Translations under genes and position numbers: made by a program
Part shown: one piece after another, positions 30,236-43,689 of the stretch
Position numbering within the stretch: the stretch's first letter is position 1
Layout of the letters: the number at the start of each line of letters is the position of its first letter
From: Hanleya hanleyi
Taxonomy: Eukaryota; Mollusca; Polyplacophora; Lepidopleurida; Hanleyidae
Direction: 5' to 3'
DNA length: 64,000 nucleotides
Assembly: GCA_036873755.1 (NCBI GenBank)
Contig: JAVTVY010037020.1
Location: 110,581 to 174,580 of the forward strand
Notes under the pieces: model-generated
The model's input: only the letters and a program-made list of their open reading frames with translations
Databases searched by the model: none
What the model was told of the DNA's origin: nothing

Positions 30236-32761
30236 ATAGATTGGTCAATATTTCCAATTTAATTGTTTGAGAGATGTAGAAGTGATACCTCGTGCCAGTC
30301 GTATTAAGACGACATTATTCCCGTGTCTTCAGTGAATAAATACAGAAGCTCTATGATTGGTTGTATGTTCTTTCAATTTTCTCCGAATGCCAATGAAAAT
30401 CCCGGATCAATTTTTGAAAATTTGAATCGACCAATCAAGTGCTTTAAAAGTGGAAGCCATCCCGTGATGCACTATTTCTACAAAACTTCACTGAAATTAT
30501 TTTCATTGAGAATTTCAGTCCGGCGCAATGCACAAGTTGTGCTATAAAATGGTTGGTGTTTAATATGAAGATGTGTAGGAAGATATTGCAAAGGATATAG
30601 AGAGAAAGATCAATATACGACCTCTTGGTCTGGCGTAATATGCTATGTATTCCCTGAGATTGCACACAAGCATATCTTAGACACGGCAAACTGAATAGTT
30701 GAAACAATACTGAAAACCACTTTCAATTTAAAACAGATATTTCAGACAAACACGAACAGCCATACGTTACGACAGACTTCATTGGATTTGCAGTTTAGTT
30801 CATTTGAAATCAATTCAGAGTCATTCGATCTGAGAGAATAAACTTCCTTTTCTGAGAATAGCCTCAATATTGAAACTTTTCTTACTGAACATCGCAAGGT
30901 TCCCTTAGACTTCAAGAGCATACAAACCCAGTAAGAAATTTCGGAACTTCGTTAATTAGAATCAAATAGCTGCACTGAAGATCTCACCGTGGCATGATTT
31001 TCCCAGAAGGTTTCCATCTTTCGGTCAGATTTTTTTTATTTAGGATTTTCTTCGCAGCCGATACTGATCATTGATTCATTACCGCCCGAAATAACTGTGC
31101 CCTTTTGACTTAAACATTTCCATTGTTTGAACGAAGTTTACTGACCGTTGGAATGAGGCTGTGTGTCAAAGTTTCAATGAAGTCGCGCATAAAATCGTGA
31201 TCTCAGGCGAGACCCAAGTCAAAATTGAAAGCGACACACGGAGATACAAGGTTGGTTTCCAGGTCACCAACATCCTGTTAAAGGGCCAATTCGGCAAGAG
31301 TATTTCAGGACCGTCAGTAGACAGCCATCGTTATTTGAATGACATGCCTCGCCAGCGCTGGCGTATGTCGACTATTCACCATGACAACGGGATATGTCTC
31401 GCCAACGCCCACCTCAGATCTCATTTCCAAATGAGACTGAATTCAGTCTACTGCCCTTGGACTGATCAATTAACCATAGAGGAGGTGGATTGATTTTTGA
31501 GCTCAAATCTGACAGTAATGTCTCCATCTGCGGCTTCGTGTCTAAGTTGGATCGGAACACACACGGGGAATTTGAGGGTATTAGTTCTCAACAACTGAAT
31601 TCATTGTCTTTGCGTTGCCCTACATGTGCCTTTTGGAATCTATAATTGCAAATTATCTCAGAAAACTTGCAGGACATGGTCAACAACCTTTAGGCCAAAA
31701 ACGACAAGAAATGGCCTTATGCTTTATATACCGGTATAGTAAATCCGCTGAGCACGTCTAGACAAACATGTATTCCCTGAAATTCGCTTCCACAAATGAC
31801 CCGCCACACTTGGTAGCCTGGCTTTTTGGTCAAAGTATAAAATAAAGTCAGCGTACAATTCCCGCCTTATTTTCGAGACAACAGAAAAAATAAGGTCACT
31901 CCGTCCGACCGTCCGACACGAACTTATCCAGCTATGTGAATTTCACATTTCGTTAAATAATTACCCTTAGCAGATTCACGACCGTTTGAAAGAGCCAATG
32001 AAATGATCGCTCGGTAGTGTTTTGCCAAGAAACAAGACACAATTGTAGAGCGAAGGACACGAATGTGGAATGTGACGCGAGACCAGATCGCAGCTGTGGA
32101 AATTAGCTTCATTATTTCTCGCATTCATTAGGCATGTTTTTTTTTTCGTTCTGATGAAGATCGATATTACAAACAGCCTGAACGTATTTGATAGAAATAA
32201 GATCAGAGGTACTTCGGAGGGGAAAAGTGTGATCTTTTGTGATGGGGTCAATCTGAGCCCACTACCGAGGCCACTTGTTTTCGCGTTCAATGTCGAGGTC
32301 CTGGCGTTGTGACTGGTCCAAAGAGATGTGATTGCTCAGATATCTTTATCTCCGGGACTGATCAGATTCGGCCTTTTCGTTCACCATAATATACGTAGAT
32401 AATATCTTATCACAGAGTCTGTCAGCAGTTTCTACGTATGCTAGCACCATGCGTTCGGATGATGACCGATGCCATCACAGTGGATTTTGGAGGAGGGGGC
32501 AATAAAACACATTGGTTTTCCATTAAAATTTGAAAGGTTGTTTTTATATTCAGATGTCATAGGGACATTTTAAAATAATCACAAGAATCATTTCTGGTTC
32601 AGGTATAATTCAAGTTCGATTTATAATCTTGGACCAAGAAATTCCAATAGTTTGTGACCTATTTATCGGTGCAGTTGGGAAGACATCGAGAGGCACATAT
32701 GTTTAAGCTATAGTTTAGGCCAGAAATGCGTCATTTCCAACCCCGAGAAAAAATTCCTTTA
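30236..32761. other. No recognised gene
   Basis: Open frames up to 110 codons occur (plus 31161-31493; minus 31976-32290), but none has a motif I recognise. There is no clear splice pattern, and no repeat of this stretch elsewhere in the window. Confidence 0.45.
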
Positions 32762-33286
32762 TCCTTACCTGGCCTGAGTGTTTTGGGACCTGTCCAACGC
32801 CTGGGGGAGTGGGGCATTCCAACCACTAAGTATTTGTTCACCCTTTCAGCTAGTGGACTGAAACTTACAACACTTTAACTTTGGGTCAATCTATAACGAA
32901 AACGTTCTTTTCAAAAGGTAATTTTGGGTCGATGTTTCCGGTCAGATTTTTCGATTTCTTTTTTTATTTATGTGTTCTCTTCGCAAAGTCTGCATGATAA
33001 TGTGGTTGAAATAAAATAGTTTTTGTACATTTTTTTTGCCCGCTTTTTCCCACAAAAGCATGAATTTTGAATAGGAATGACGAAAAATTTTTTTCTTGTA
33101 TTTCGAATGGACATCATTTTGAATTTACCCATGATCTTCAACTCGCGGGGTTATGCAAATAGGCTCAAAATGACGCCATTATGATAAACCTCACAGTCAC
33201 GTAGTGTCAGCTCTCATTTTTGTCGTTCCGGAGATAGCGTAAACAGTTTGGTCGGGGGCCTTGATTCTCCCCCATGCCTGGTAAGG
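32762..33286 (-). mobile_element. piggyBac-like MITE, diverged copy
   Basis: Reverse-oriented relative of the element at 53573-54150. The plus strand starts with CCTTACCTGGCCTGAG followed by TTTTGGGACCTGTCCAACG and ends with CATGCCTGGTAAGG. Internal matches include GCTATCTCCGGAACGAC and CATGGGTAAATTCAAAATG on the minus strand. The flanks TTTA and TTAG are decayed forms of TTAA. It has no coding capacity. Confidence 0.8.
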
Positions 33287-33864
33287 TTAGTTTGCATACA
33301 TTCAAGTCAGGCTTCGACTGAACGCGTGGGCCTAGAAATTGGATGCCATTTAAAAAACATAACGTAGTTCTATCACAGAGCAGTGTCGAAGATAATATGT
33401 ACGTTGATGCGTTTGCTATCGTCTGCAATGGCTGCTACCGGAAACCAATCATAATCATTCAACTGCAGGCTCGCTGACACGTGGCAGTTACCATATTCAG
33501 ACGTTTGAATTGAAAGCCATAAAATGACTGGGGCGTTATGGCATGGCTTCATGGGGCAATAAGATATCGGGTTAGCTCCGGATTCGATGACTAATGGATT
33601 CTTCGCATATGGTTCGTTGCTCCCACTGCCGGTAGCTTAAGTCATGGCTCTCTTGGGCTGTTCTCTTCTAATGTACGTTTAAAGCCATGGCGCCACACCA
33701 TTCCCCAGCACTCGTTAATGTCGGCTCATATTTGTCCATGCCGTTTGTCACTCACAATAATTTCGAGCAGTTGCGAGTAATTTGAAACTGTAGTGGACGT
33801 TGCGAGATTCGGTTTTCTGTGGAAGATCTCAGTCTGCGGAGGTAAATCAGGACTGTTTCTTGCA
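33287..33864. other. No recognised feature
   Basis: Nothing identified between the MITE and the repeat cluster. Confidence 0.4.
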
Positions 33865-34160
33865 TTACAACACATATAAGGGAAGTGGGAAGAGGTAGTC
33901 TTCCAGTTAACCTATTCTAAAGCACATACCAAGAATCGTTGTATTTCAGGTACGCTTTTATTGTACCTGTTCATGTGGCAACTTGGATGATATGACCACA
34001 CGGCCCCTAGCACCGGCATAAGCGGTATTAGATACAAATCTAGAGAGCTATGATGGAAATGCTCTGACAACTCGTATATTGGTAATTGGTGAGCTGATTC
34101 GCTGTGACAACTCGTACACTGGGGATTGGTGAGCTGTATCGTCGTCAGATGAAAATGACG
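33865..34160 (-). repeat. ~340-bp Naiad-tail-related repeat, R1
   Basis: Starts ACAACACATATAAGGGAAGTG and ends GTCGTCAGATGAAAATGAC. The middle reads (reverse complement) TAATACCGCTTATGCCGGTG, CTAGGGGCCGTGTGG, AATAAAAGCGTACCTGAAATAC. The order matches the Naiad tail (TTCCGCTTAAC, GGGGCCGTATGA, AAAGCGTGACTGAGATAC). R1 lacks a ~38-bp piece present in R2-R4 (GCCGACATACTGACAGAGCC and following). Confidence 0.8.
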
Positions 34161-34316
34161 GCATTTAACACAAAAGATTAGTCTGTAAGGCCTGATGTCG
34201 ACCCAGCATCAACTTCCCACAAATGCCAACATATATCAAAGAACAAAAGGTCTGTACAGGGGCGGGCCTCGGGGATGAAACGTCCACCAGCAGAATCTCG
34301 CCATATGCAGGTAAAA
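34161..34316. other. Spacer between R1 and R2
   Basis: Nothing recognised. Confidence 0.4.
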
Positions 34317-34565
34317 ATTACAACACATATAAGGAAAGTGGGAAGAGGTGCCGACATACTGACAGAGCCACATGACTTCACAGTATAGTCTTCCAGTTAA
34401 CCTATTCCAAAGCACATACCAAGAATCTAACGATTCTTGATATATGTTGTATCTCAGGTACGCTTTTATTGTACCTGTTCATGTGGCAACTTGGATGATA
34501 TGACCACACGGCCCCTAGCACCGGCATAAGCGGTATTAGATACAAATCTAGAGAGCTATGATGGC
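34317..34565 (-). repeat. ~340-bp repeat, R2 (shorter at one end)
   Basis: Same start and middle as R1 and includes the GCCGACATACTGACAGAGCC piece, but breaks off after GAGAGCTATGATGG. It lacks the last ~80 bp found in R1, R3 and R4. Confidence 0.8.
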
Positions 34566-35299
34566 AACATGATACAGTTTCGAATTATTTTATTGTCTGT
34601 GGAAAACGGCGTCGGCTGATGCTTTCACAACAACGATAGCTCGAGAATGATGTGGCGCCAGGGTGGTGACCTTATAGAAGAGAACAGCTCACTAGAGCTA
34701 CACAGCTTTTTAGGTCGTTCTTCCAAGATATATTGCGATTTTGACCGAAAACACTGGTTGTAGCGGAGTCTGCTTACTTTATGCTGTTAATTAGATCCGG
34801 TAATTTGATCATAGGGTGGATCCCATCCCTGAATCGTGGTATTAGACCGAAAGATGAAAGAAACAGAAAGAGCAACAGTCGGTCGAAATCTTTAACTGCA
34901 AAGGGCATGAGGAATTGGAACAATGGCACGAAAAGTATCTTGTCGAATAGATGATAGGACATCTCCAGCGCTTTGATCGTCACATAATAACTCATTTGGT
35001 TGGATGAAATCTGGCGTCAAACACGGATTTTTCAAAAAACCGTCATGTTTCTTTCCCTTTCGCAGATTGCACGTTGGCAGGGACAAGCGCAGAATGTGGT
35101 TGACGTGATCAGAAATTCACGTAAGTTTCACGTGATCAGAAATTGATCGCAGAATGTAGCCACTAAGATCAGTATTTTCCTCACCTGATCAGGAAGGTTG
35201 CGATACTAAAGCGTAGGGCAAATTTTGTCAGCGCATCAAAAAGGTAGATAAAACGATCGATGTTTTCTACGTGTGGAAAATCAAAAATCAAAACATTTT
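34566..35299. other. No recognised gene
   Basis: Only a short internal repeat CACGTGATCAGAAATT near 35105-35143. No gene. Confidence 0.4.
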
Positions 35300-35627
35300 T
35301 CCTCACAATTCCTGCTTATCTGCAAGGAGGAAAACTATTTAATGTCAGATTATTTACTAATTTATTATGTAGGTTTTGCGAAGAATACACATAATTAAAA
35401 AAAAGTTCGAAAAAAAACTGACGAAAAAATCGACATAATTTTTTTTTTCAAAATGACTATGACGCTATAAAAACGGCAATTTGGGATTTTTTTTACGTTC
35501 TCTGGTAGAGCTTGAATCAATAATATAATATGTTTCATCCGCTAGCTCAAAGGGGAAGACATATATTTAGAAGGGGGATGGCCCCTCCAGGCCTGGACAG
35601 GTCCGAAAAAGCCTAGGCTGGATAGAG
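35300..35627 (+). mobile_element. piggyBac-like MITE, 5'-truncated copy
   Basis: Matches the right part of 53573-54150: TTCTCTGGTAGAGCTTGAA, CCGCTAGCTCAA, a GGGGGATGGCCCCTCC stretch, GGCCTGGACAGGTCC, and the terminal GGCTGGATAGAG followed by an intact TTAA (35628-35631). The left half is diverged or missing. Confidence 0.75.
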
Positions 35628-35631
35628 TTAA

Positions 35632-36949
35632 TCGCGAGCGTAAATAGCGAAAAGAGTCACAGAGAAAAGTTCATCAGAAGAACCATCGGTATATATAATT
35701 CTTTATTATAAGAGTTGTTTTGATGAGGCCACTTGTGTGTGAATAAATGTGCAATATCAGCTAAAAAAAATTTCTATATGATCCTTCTCGATCATTTCCT
35801 GGTGGAAGGACATGGTGTGAGCAAACCCCAGAAGCCTCTGTGATTCTAACTGTGGCGTTTCATTCAAACTCCAGCTAATCAACAAGTCGCACGAAAACAC
35901 TTTAATTTCGAACTGGCATGGTTTTCGCCATCATACTCCAGATTCAGATATGCTGCAGCATAACCGAGTGGTCCAGTTAAGTCCGCCGTTCTTGTAAAGC
36001 TTTCACCGAACCGGAGATCAATTCAGAACAGAAATAGTGGCAATAAAAAAGTGACTGTATAACATACTAGGGGTATCCGAGGCAATGTCGCTGTCAATAA
36101 ACTATGGATGTCATGATTTAACTCATAACAGCAATAATTAGATGATGAGTGAGACTTCATAGCTTATTTATTTCAATTAAAATATATTTTTAAAAAAGAC
36201 GAAAAGTAAGTGGATACCAGGATATCTGCGTTGTATATCATTTCGCCCATTGTAATCCGTTCAGTGTCTCACTACAATATCTGACGTTACCGCCGGTAGC
36301 ACTGCCAGAATATATTGTCAATTCATCGATGATACATTTGCAGTTATTGCGACGCTAAATCTAATTTTCTCTATCTCTCTCTCTCACTCTCACACAATAG
36401 CAGTAGCCATTAAGTAGGGTACTGCATTCTTTACAAAACAATGTCAGTCAGTCTACTGCATATTCCACTAATCGTATCGGATTATCTCCATATATATTGT
36501 ACTTAATGTGACGTCATTGTGACATTGTTACTTAGCTTGGCCTGACTATAGAAAAATTCAAATGTATTGCTACTGTTATGGACTAGGAGGGTCGATACTT
36601 GGTGTAAGAACGCATTGTTGAGGCTTTTGTTGAGGCTTTTGTGCAGCTGAAAAGGGTCACGTCTAGACGCATTGTTGAGCTCAGACAAGCTATTGTAGGC
36701 TTTGTCTTGTGCGTTCTTACACCGAGTATAAACCCAGAAGAAAGTTACATCTCTTACCCCCAACACGTCCACATATCCGTCCACATATTTGTCTCAATCT
36801 AATAGTCATAACCAGTTGCAAATTAGGCACATTTATTCCGTAAGATACAGTCCCTTGTGAGATAATCACGGTGATTGCAGCATTGTATTGATACAATATG
36901 TTTGCATTGTTTCTGACCCACTGATGCATTTTGCCCGTCACCACAAATA
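35632..36949. other. No recognised gene; CT microsatellite and a wide inverted pair
   Basis: A CT-rich microsatellite lies near 36368-36396. TGGTGTAAGAACGCA (36600-36614) and TGCGTTCTTACACC (36709-36722) form inverted ends around about 95 bp, a possible tiny foldback element. Confidence 0.5.
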
Positions 36950-37284
36950 GCAGTGACGACGATACAGCTCACCAATCCCCAGTGTACGAATAGTCACAGC
37001 GACACAGCTCACCGTTTACCAATATACGAGTTGTCAGAGCATTTCCATCATAGCTCTCTAGATTTGTATCTAATACCGCTTATGCTGGTACAAGGGGCCG
37101 TGTCATCCAAGTTGCCACATGAACAGGTACAATAAAAGCGTTCCTGAGATACAACACATAACACGAATCGTTAGATTCTTGGCATGTGCTTTAGAACAGG
37201 TTAACCAGAAGACTATACTGTGAAATCATGTGGCTCTGTCAGTCTATCGGCACTTCTTCCCACTTCCCTTATATGCGTTGTAAT
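36950..37284 (+). repeat. ~340-bp repeat, R3
   Basis: Full-length copy in the opposite orientation to R1, R2 and R4. It starts GACGACGATACAGCTCACC and ends CACTTCCCTTATATGCGTTG followed by TAAT. The middle block TAATACCGCTTATGCTGGTA is followed by GGGGCCGTGTCATCC. Confidence 0.85.
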
Positions 37285-38030
37285 GACGATGCTCGATTTT
37301 GATGATGATAGGCACTAAGATAAAGTATCTCCAACGCAACGAATGTGTTTTTTAAGATAAAAATATACCAAAATCCGGAAGGAAACTTGAATAAAAGATG
37401 AATCGTGTTGCTTCCAGCAGGAAATAATGCAAAAAGACTCGAAATAACCACGAAATGACAAACTCTGGTGTTAAGCAACGTAACCCAAATACGAAAGCTC
37501 AGTATTTATTGATGGCAAAGTGTCCTAACTTAGAAGAGAAAAGTAAATTAAATCACGCATTTCGGATTAACTCTTATGGCCGCCATTTGAATTTTTCCTT
37601 GTTGTCCCCATGAAAGGGTATGCAAATTGGTTCATACTGACCCTGACATGACTGACTCTGGCATGAATCAGCTCTGTCATGGGAAAGATATGATCCGGAT
37701 TGGAAATATGTTCCTAATTGAAAGAGACGCACCAATTTCAGAGGACACAAGATAGCTGCCCTTTTGAATTTACCCATGGTGCTTCTCCGAAACACATGCA
37801 CAACTGACTAAGGTAGTTCGAAATATTAGGTTATTATTCCGCAATAGCTTGAACAAGATGAATGTGTGAATTGAGATAAGACAAATGCCGCAATTTCGAC
37901 ATCTGTCGATAGTATCGTGGCCGCTTGATCGCCATATTCAATTTTCCATGTATGCATCTACCCTTTGTATTGAATATTATGTAAATATGTTCAAAGTGCA
38001 TGTAGTTCCAATATATTGAGCTATTGAATT
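37285..38030. other. No recognised gene
   Basis: A short piece near 37750-37780 (TTTTGAATTTACCCATGG) resembles the interior of the MITE family at 53740, but no full element is visible. Confidence 0.35.
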
Positions 38031-38375
38031 GTAACACATATAAGGGAAGTGGGAAGAGGTGCCGACATACTGACAGAGCCACATGACCTCACCATATAGT
38101 CTTCCGGTTAACCTATTCTAAAGCACATACCAAGAATCTAACGATTCCTGATGTGTTGTATCTCAGGTACGCTTTTATTGTACCTGTTCATCTGGCAACT
38201 TGGATGATATGACAACACGGCCCCTAGCACCGGCATAAGCGGTATTAGATACAAATCTAGAGAGCTATGATGGAAATGCTCTGACAACTCGTACATTGGT
38301 AAATGGTGAGCTGTTTCGCTGTGACAACTCGTACACTGGGGATTGGTGAGCTGTATCGTCGTCATATGAAAATGA
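38031..38375 (-). repeat. ~340-bp repeat, R4
   Basis: Full-length, very close to R1 plus the piece R1 lacks. It begins TGTAACACATATAAGGGAAG and ends CGTCGTCATATGAAAATGAC. Confidence 0.85.
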
Positions 38376-41094
38376 CACACATATTGAAGTCACACAATTA
38401 GATTTTTTTTACACTAAACACTTTGAATAAGGGAATTAGATTTACAAGACCTCATATGGCATCTGTGACCTCATACTTGACATTAAATATCAACAGTGAA
38501 AATAGTGTGAGGTTGTTCCTCAATTGCCACTTTATATCACATAATGCGATCAAAACATTTTCCAGCTTATTTTCGTTCACTTGGCTGATCCACTATCAGC
38601 AACAGCAGAGACTATGCACTATAGAATTTCAATGACGTCACATTCACGTACCATAAAATCGTGCAGTATCTTAGACATTAATCATTTCTGTATCCAATGA
38701 TATCAAATATGTTACAGTTTGATGAAAGAATAGAAGATTGGGACAAATGATAACTAATAACCCTATCCCCAATCTTGAACATTAAATATTGAATACTAGT
38801 GGGTACCCAACTTTAAAAGGCTCTACAAGACAAACCCAAGTGCCCAAAGTGCAAACAAGTGTTATTTTACAGTTATTACTAATACAACAGTTATTTTATT
38901 TCACATCAGAAAATTATCTACTAATTTATTATGTTTTTTTAGAAGAAAATCCCACAAATAAAATCTGGCTGTCACTGAGACGTCATCGGTACAGTCACTG
39001 ACATGTTGGATCAGTTGAGTGTAATTACAGTTAATTGATTCAGAATAAAATTGTGGTTCGTTCAATACCAATGTTTTCTATCAAAATAACCCCTCATGCT
39101 CAACAGTAATTACCAAATATCGCACTTTCTATTATTTTTTCGCTAGGCTCCATTAGCCCTTTCTCGCCAACTGTGGCGAAAACAGCCTAATGTGTAGATA
39201 CTTTCTCTCCATAAGCGCGTCACGCCGACTTTTCTCGCCGCGATATTCCAATATGAATCTCTAGGATGAAATTAGGCTACTAGTATAGCAAATGAGTTGA
39301 AAGCAAATGCATCTAGCCTTGGATATAGTATGTCGGCATCTCTTTCCACTTCCCTTATATGTGTTGTAATAGATACATATAGATATTCATGCGAACACGT
39401 TGTTATTTTGAATGCTGGAGAGCTTTATTCAGCCTTTCCACTGCTTAATTGGGATTAGATATGAAATACAAACGCAGTCAAGAAGAGCTTATAAAGGCAT
39501 AGAGATCCCACAGATATTGACTGTCATTGGTTACTAGCATTCTGGTTGTGAAAGCACGGGATGAACTCGTACAACAATGGAACGATATCGGGTAACTATA
39601 TCCAGTGTCAGTATAAACTGATTACAATAATTCAGCACTTAAGCATGACATCGATCATCTTCAAAGGTCTGACTTCGAATCCATAAGCGTGCTTCGAAAT
39701 TACTACTCTGTATGATATGTAGAATATCGTCAATCTGCCAATGGTCCTTTAGCTTTCGTTTTCAGGAATGAAAACCACGGTTCTATGCATCTCATTTCAA
39801 AGTACCGGAAAGATGCACAGATAAAGAATTCATCACAAGACATATCCAGTGACTGTAATGGGATTTCTAAAAACCTTTGATATTTAAGTGGGTTTTTTCT
39901 CCCCAAACACGAGCTATTGATCTTTCTCAAATGTTATAGCTTTGTTATTTTCTGAAGAGGAGGGAATTACGATGAAAATTTCATTGATATTACCGACGAC
40001 ATTTTTGTGACGTAATTATTCCTTTCAGATACAACTGAGAGGCTAAAAGCTTACTATTGACTGAAGGATCACTTTTCGCCCCCACCTTCACCCTTGATGT
40101 CCAGCTTAAGGATCCAGAGTTCCTAGCGATATGGTTTTGGATACGTTATCAGTTTTTGCTTGAATTTATCACCACGGGTCACAGTGCTATTTTGGACAAT
40201 TCATGCAGTTACACGCGCAGGATTCATGAATATGGACAATTTTACACATGCACACGAAGTTGAAACTCCTCAAATGTTCAGCCATCTAGACCAGCCTGTC
40301 TAAAAATCAACTGTTTTACCTTCATTTCGCCGGGGAATTCAATTCTCTGGGCGCACACAAGTACTAAATTTGCGCAAAATACCTCGCATTTATCAAGGAA
40401 ATAGTCTTCTTCAATTCTATGGATCCGTTTTGATAATTGGTCACGACGATTTTGCAACAAATGTGCCCCTGCCGTCCATGCATTGTCATTTCAATTTCAG
40501 CTACATAGACATATCTGCCAAATGAAATAAACAGTATATGTATAATTGATGCATCATTATTTTGATCAATTGTAGCTGCAGCTAAAACAAGTGTCCAAAT
40601 ACCTGGTACTGTCGGTCGGTTAATTCTGTCGATCTGTCAATGCTCTGAACACGAAGACGGACATACCGATAAACATAAAAAATATGTTAAAGATCAGTTC
40701 TGAGTTGCGGAAGTCTGATGCCAAGTTTCATCTCATTATTTAGGAAATTACAGGGGCATAACCTCTAAGAACGTCCAAAATAGTGCTGTGACCCGTAATA
40801 ACATCTATGTGATATTTGGCATCACCAGATATTCCAGTAAGTGGTAATTGTTCATGTGTTTTGGCAGACCTACATTTGTGCAGGAGGTAGGATAGCAATG
40901 TTAGTATGATGAAAGTGAAAACTCGTGAAGGGTAGCACTGACCATTTTATTTTGCCTGAACTTTCATTGAGAAGAATATTTGTTCTTTTATGAATACGAC
41001 TATTTACAGAAATTATCGAAAGGTAATCAGTTTATTGTCAGTTCTTGTCATTCATCAAACGCTAAGACGATCTCCATGTTTTGTATAACTATAT
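38376..41094. other. No recognised gene; R5 end fragment
   Basis: At 39330-39370 the sequence TATGTCGGCATCTC, then TTCCACTTCCCTTATATGTG, is an end fragment of the ~340-bp repeat (R5). About 38870-38960 loosely resembles the interior of the truncated MITE near 35340-35400. Open frames here (up to about 70 codons) have no known motif. Confidence 0.4.
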
Positions 41095-41460
41095 AATCCC
41101 TATGTATTTGACGCCGTGAAGGTTATATATCCACGTTCAATGGATTTGGAGGAAACAGTCGATATTCCAAATCGATCGCATACATGTACCTATAAAAAGA
41201 GGAAATGGCGAGCTTACTGTCACGTCGAATCTATGGCAAGTACATTTTTACACTTACCTGTATATTAAAATTCTGGAAGTGCCTGCATCTACTTATCTAA
41301 CCTAGTAGCATTTGCTAGGTGCCGTGAAAATGTGACGATTTCAATCAGTGTTACAAACCAGTTTTGCAGAAAAGGGATTGACACCTCTATCTTTCACCAA
41401 GCGCCTTCAATCAAAGTTTGGTGATAAACTACGATAAAGCGAACCACTTGATTGGCTGAC
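41095..41460 (+). pseudogene. Naiad RT C-terminal relic 3
   Basis: Heavily decayed third copy of the Naiad C-terminus. It shows FDAVKVIYPRSMDLEETVD at about 41108-41165, a SLLSRRIYGK-like block at about 41208-41240, CTAGTAGCATTTGCTAGGTG (41303-41322) and CACCAAGCGCCTTCAATCAA (41396-41415). No longer frame survives. Confidence 0.65.
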
Positions 41461-41517
41461 AGAGTACGTGACGTCATCAATGGATAAGTACTTTCGGTGA
41501 AGCCGTTTGACAGGGCT

Positions 41518-41786
41518 CCCAACGGTAGAATATAACACTTATAACGCGATTATAACACATATTTATCAGTATAATAACCAATAACAGATTTAACGACTTG
41601 TACATAGCGACTCTTCTCTACTAGTATTTATATTTCCTCATTGTTATTGTTATTCATTATTTAATTATTTATTTTAATATCTAGCGCTGCAAAAGATTAA
41701 AATAAAACATTGAGTTGATGGGCCGCGAAATCCGTATGGGAAGCGGCCCTTAAACTACAATTTCAATCAAGAACCCAACGGTAGAA
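41518..41786 (+). mobile_element. Short retroposon-like insertion with 13-bp target duplication
   Basis: CCCAACGGTAGAA occurs at 41518-41530 and 41774-41786 and flanks 243 bp of unrelated sequence. The insert carries AATAAAACATTG near its 3' end, a GGGCCGC...GCGGCCC inverted pair (41720-41754), and an A/T-rich end AATTTCAATCAA. The perfect 13-bp repeat suits LINE-driven insertion. I do not recognise the family. Confidence 0.6.
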
Positions 41787-42599
41787 GAGGAAGGAGAAGG
41801 GAATGGCCTGGTAGCGAGGGTGGTTGCTATAAGAGAACTACCATGAAAGATCCAAATTTGAAGCCATAAAATACCCCTGCATTGTAGACGAAGCTTAACC
41901 AGACTGGGATATCAAAGAATGAAAACGCTAATTTAAAATAAGCTCTCTTAAGTTGAGGGAAGTATTTGCGGGGTTTCTCAGATTTTAATACTACCATTTT
42001 GATACCCTGTCATTCCAGAAACCTAATCTTAGGAATATATTTGTGACTCCTGCAGTCGATAATATGCCCCTTGTTCCTAACTATCTGATATGAACGAACA
42101 TGCACTGGAAAGATTTATAGTGCTTAACATTCGTCTGATATCTCTTGGGACTTATTATAAAAGGAACGTTTTTCATTTCTTATCGGGGAACATGATCTAT
42201 TGAACCTTCTCAATGCTTTCTCTGATCGATATAATGTTTTATTTTTCGAGGACACTCGAGTTTTGCCCGCTATTTTCAGACCACCACGTACCGATGCCAT
42301 GTCTTACCTTTCACGTCTGGAACACATCCAAACCGATCATCGCACTCTTAAATCATGTTAATCACAGGTCAGCTAACACCTCACGGTGTCGGCGTAAGCC
42401 ACCCACGCCAATCTCTGAGCTTCATCGTTCAGCGATGTCCGTCTAGAAGTTGTTCATTTCTGGACTACCCCTACGATCTAGCCACTCCTCCATGCAAGTG
42501 GCAAAAAAAATCGAAAAAAAAAAAGGAATTCGAAAACAGGTGTAAAACTAATCTCATTTATTTCAAATACCGAAATACACTACCTGATCCAGCAGATAC

Positions 42600-42770
42600 A
42601 ATTATGGTCAGATGCAGAAAAAGAAAGAAAGAATTTCCGCGTCAATAATCGAGGGGTCTTTCACTTTCGGAAATTCAGACAGACGTTCAAAATTAATTAA
42701 TTTTTTTTTAAGTTGGTTTCTTGCAAGAGAGAATCGGGCGAGTTTTCATGTTGGCAAGAAGAGGCCATGA
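42600..42770 (-). repeat. Naiad tail repeat in 2A
   Basis: The reverse complement shows CGATTCTCTCTTGCAAGAAA and ATTATTGACGCGG with GAACGTCTGTCTGAATTTCC. It matches 54395-54550 in copy 2B, so it predates that duplication. Confidence 0.55.
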
Positions 42771-43689
42771 TGTTCTATTCGTACAAGTGTTATTTTATTC
42801 AAACGAATCACCACTCACTTAAATTCCTATGGTCATAGGTAAAAAAATACATGGTTATACTATACTGCCTTATAGCGCGAGATCGGATCATAGACCTTAA
42901 TGTGACAACACGACTCTCTCATAAATAAACCTGGCTCTTTAACAAGAGATGGTGGCGCATACCCGAGAAGACCTCTCACACGTTCACATACACCAGATAG
43001 GAGGGTACTCGGATATTGAAGGCCCAATTATTACCTCCCATTGCTGAGCTATCGGGAAGTCTCTCATCTCAAAAAATAAGAATCTAAATCTTCATTTGCG
43101 TCCATAAAGCTGCAACCCCAGGGAACATTAACACGACCCGTCCCTAACTCGATTTATGCTCTATCTACATTAATCTAACATCAACTCTCTCTCACTCGCA
43201 TATCATGGTCTTTTCCTCATCTTAATCTGTTCTGTTTCATGTTAGCGCTCATGCTCGCTCTTAAAACTCCGGTAGTGTATTTCTTTTTCTCTGAACTAGC
43301 GACGCCCATTTCCTCTCACCTCCTTAACCCACGTCTGTAAACCTTCTTCTTCATAGCCCACTTAATTCCCAATTCTATCATTAGGATGGATATAGCTAAA
43401 ACTATTCAGCCCAAAAGGCAAAGCAGTGGGATAGATATGTCAAAATGGACAAGGTCCCTTCTATCGATCTTGAGCAAAAGCAAATAGCACATTTGCCAAA
43501 TAAATCATCACTGACTCACAGAAAAAATAATCTATTATTCTTTCGTACAATCACACAACACCCCCCAGCAGTTCTCGGTCTCTTCAGCCAGAAAATAATC
43601 TTAATATAAGCAACCACTGGTTGCTGCAATTACCAACGAACAACTGGATAAGCGTTATTTCCCAGGCAAGCCCATTGCCGTAGGTTAAG

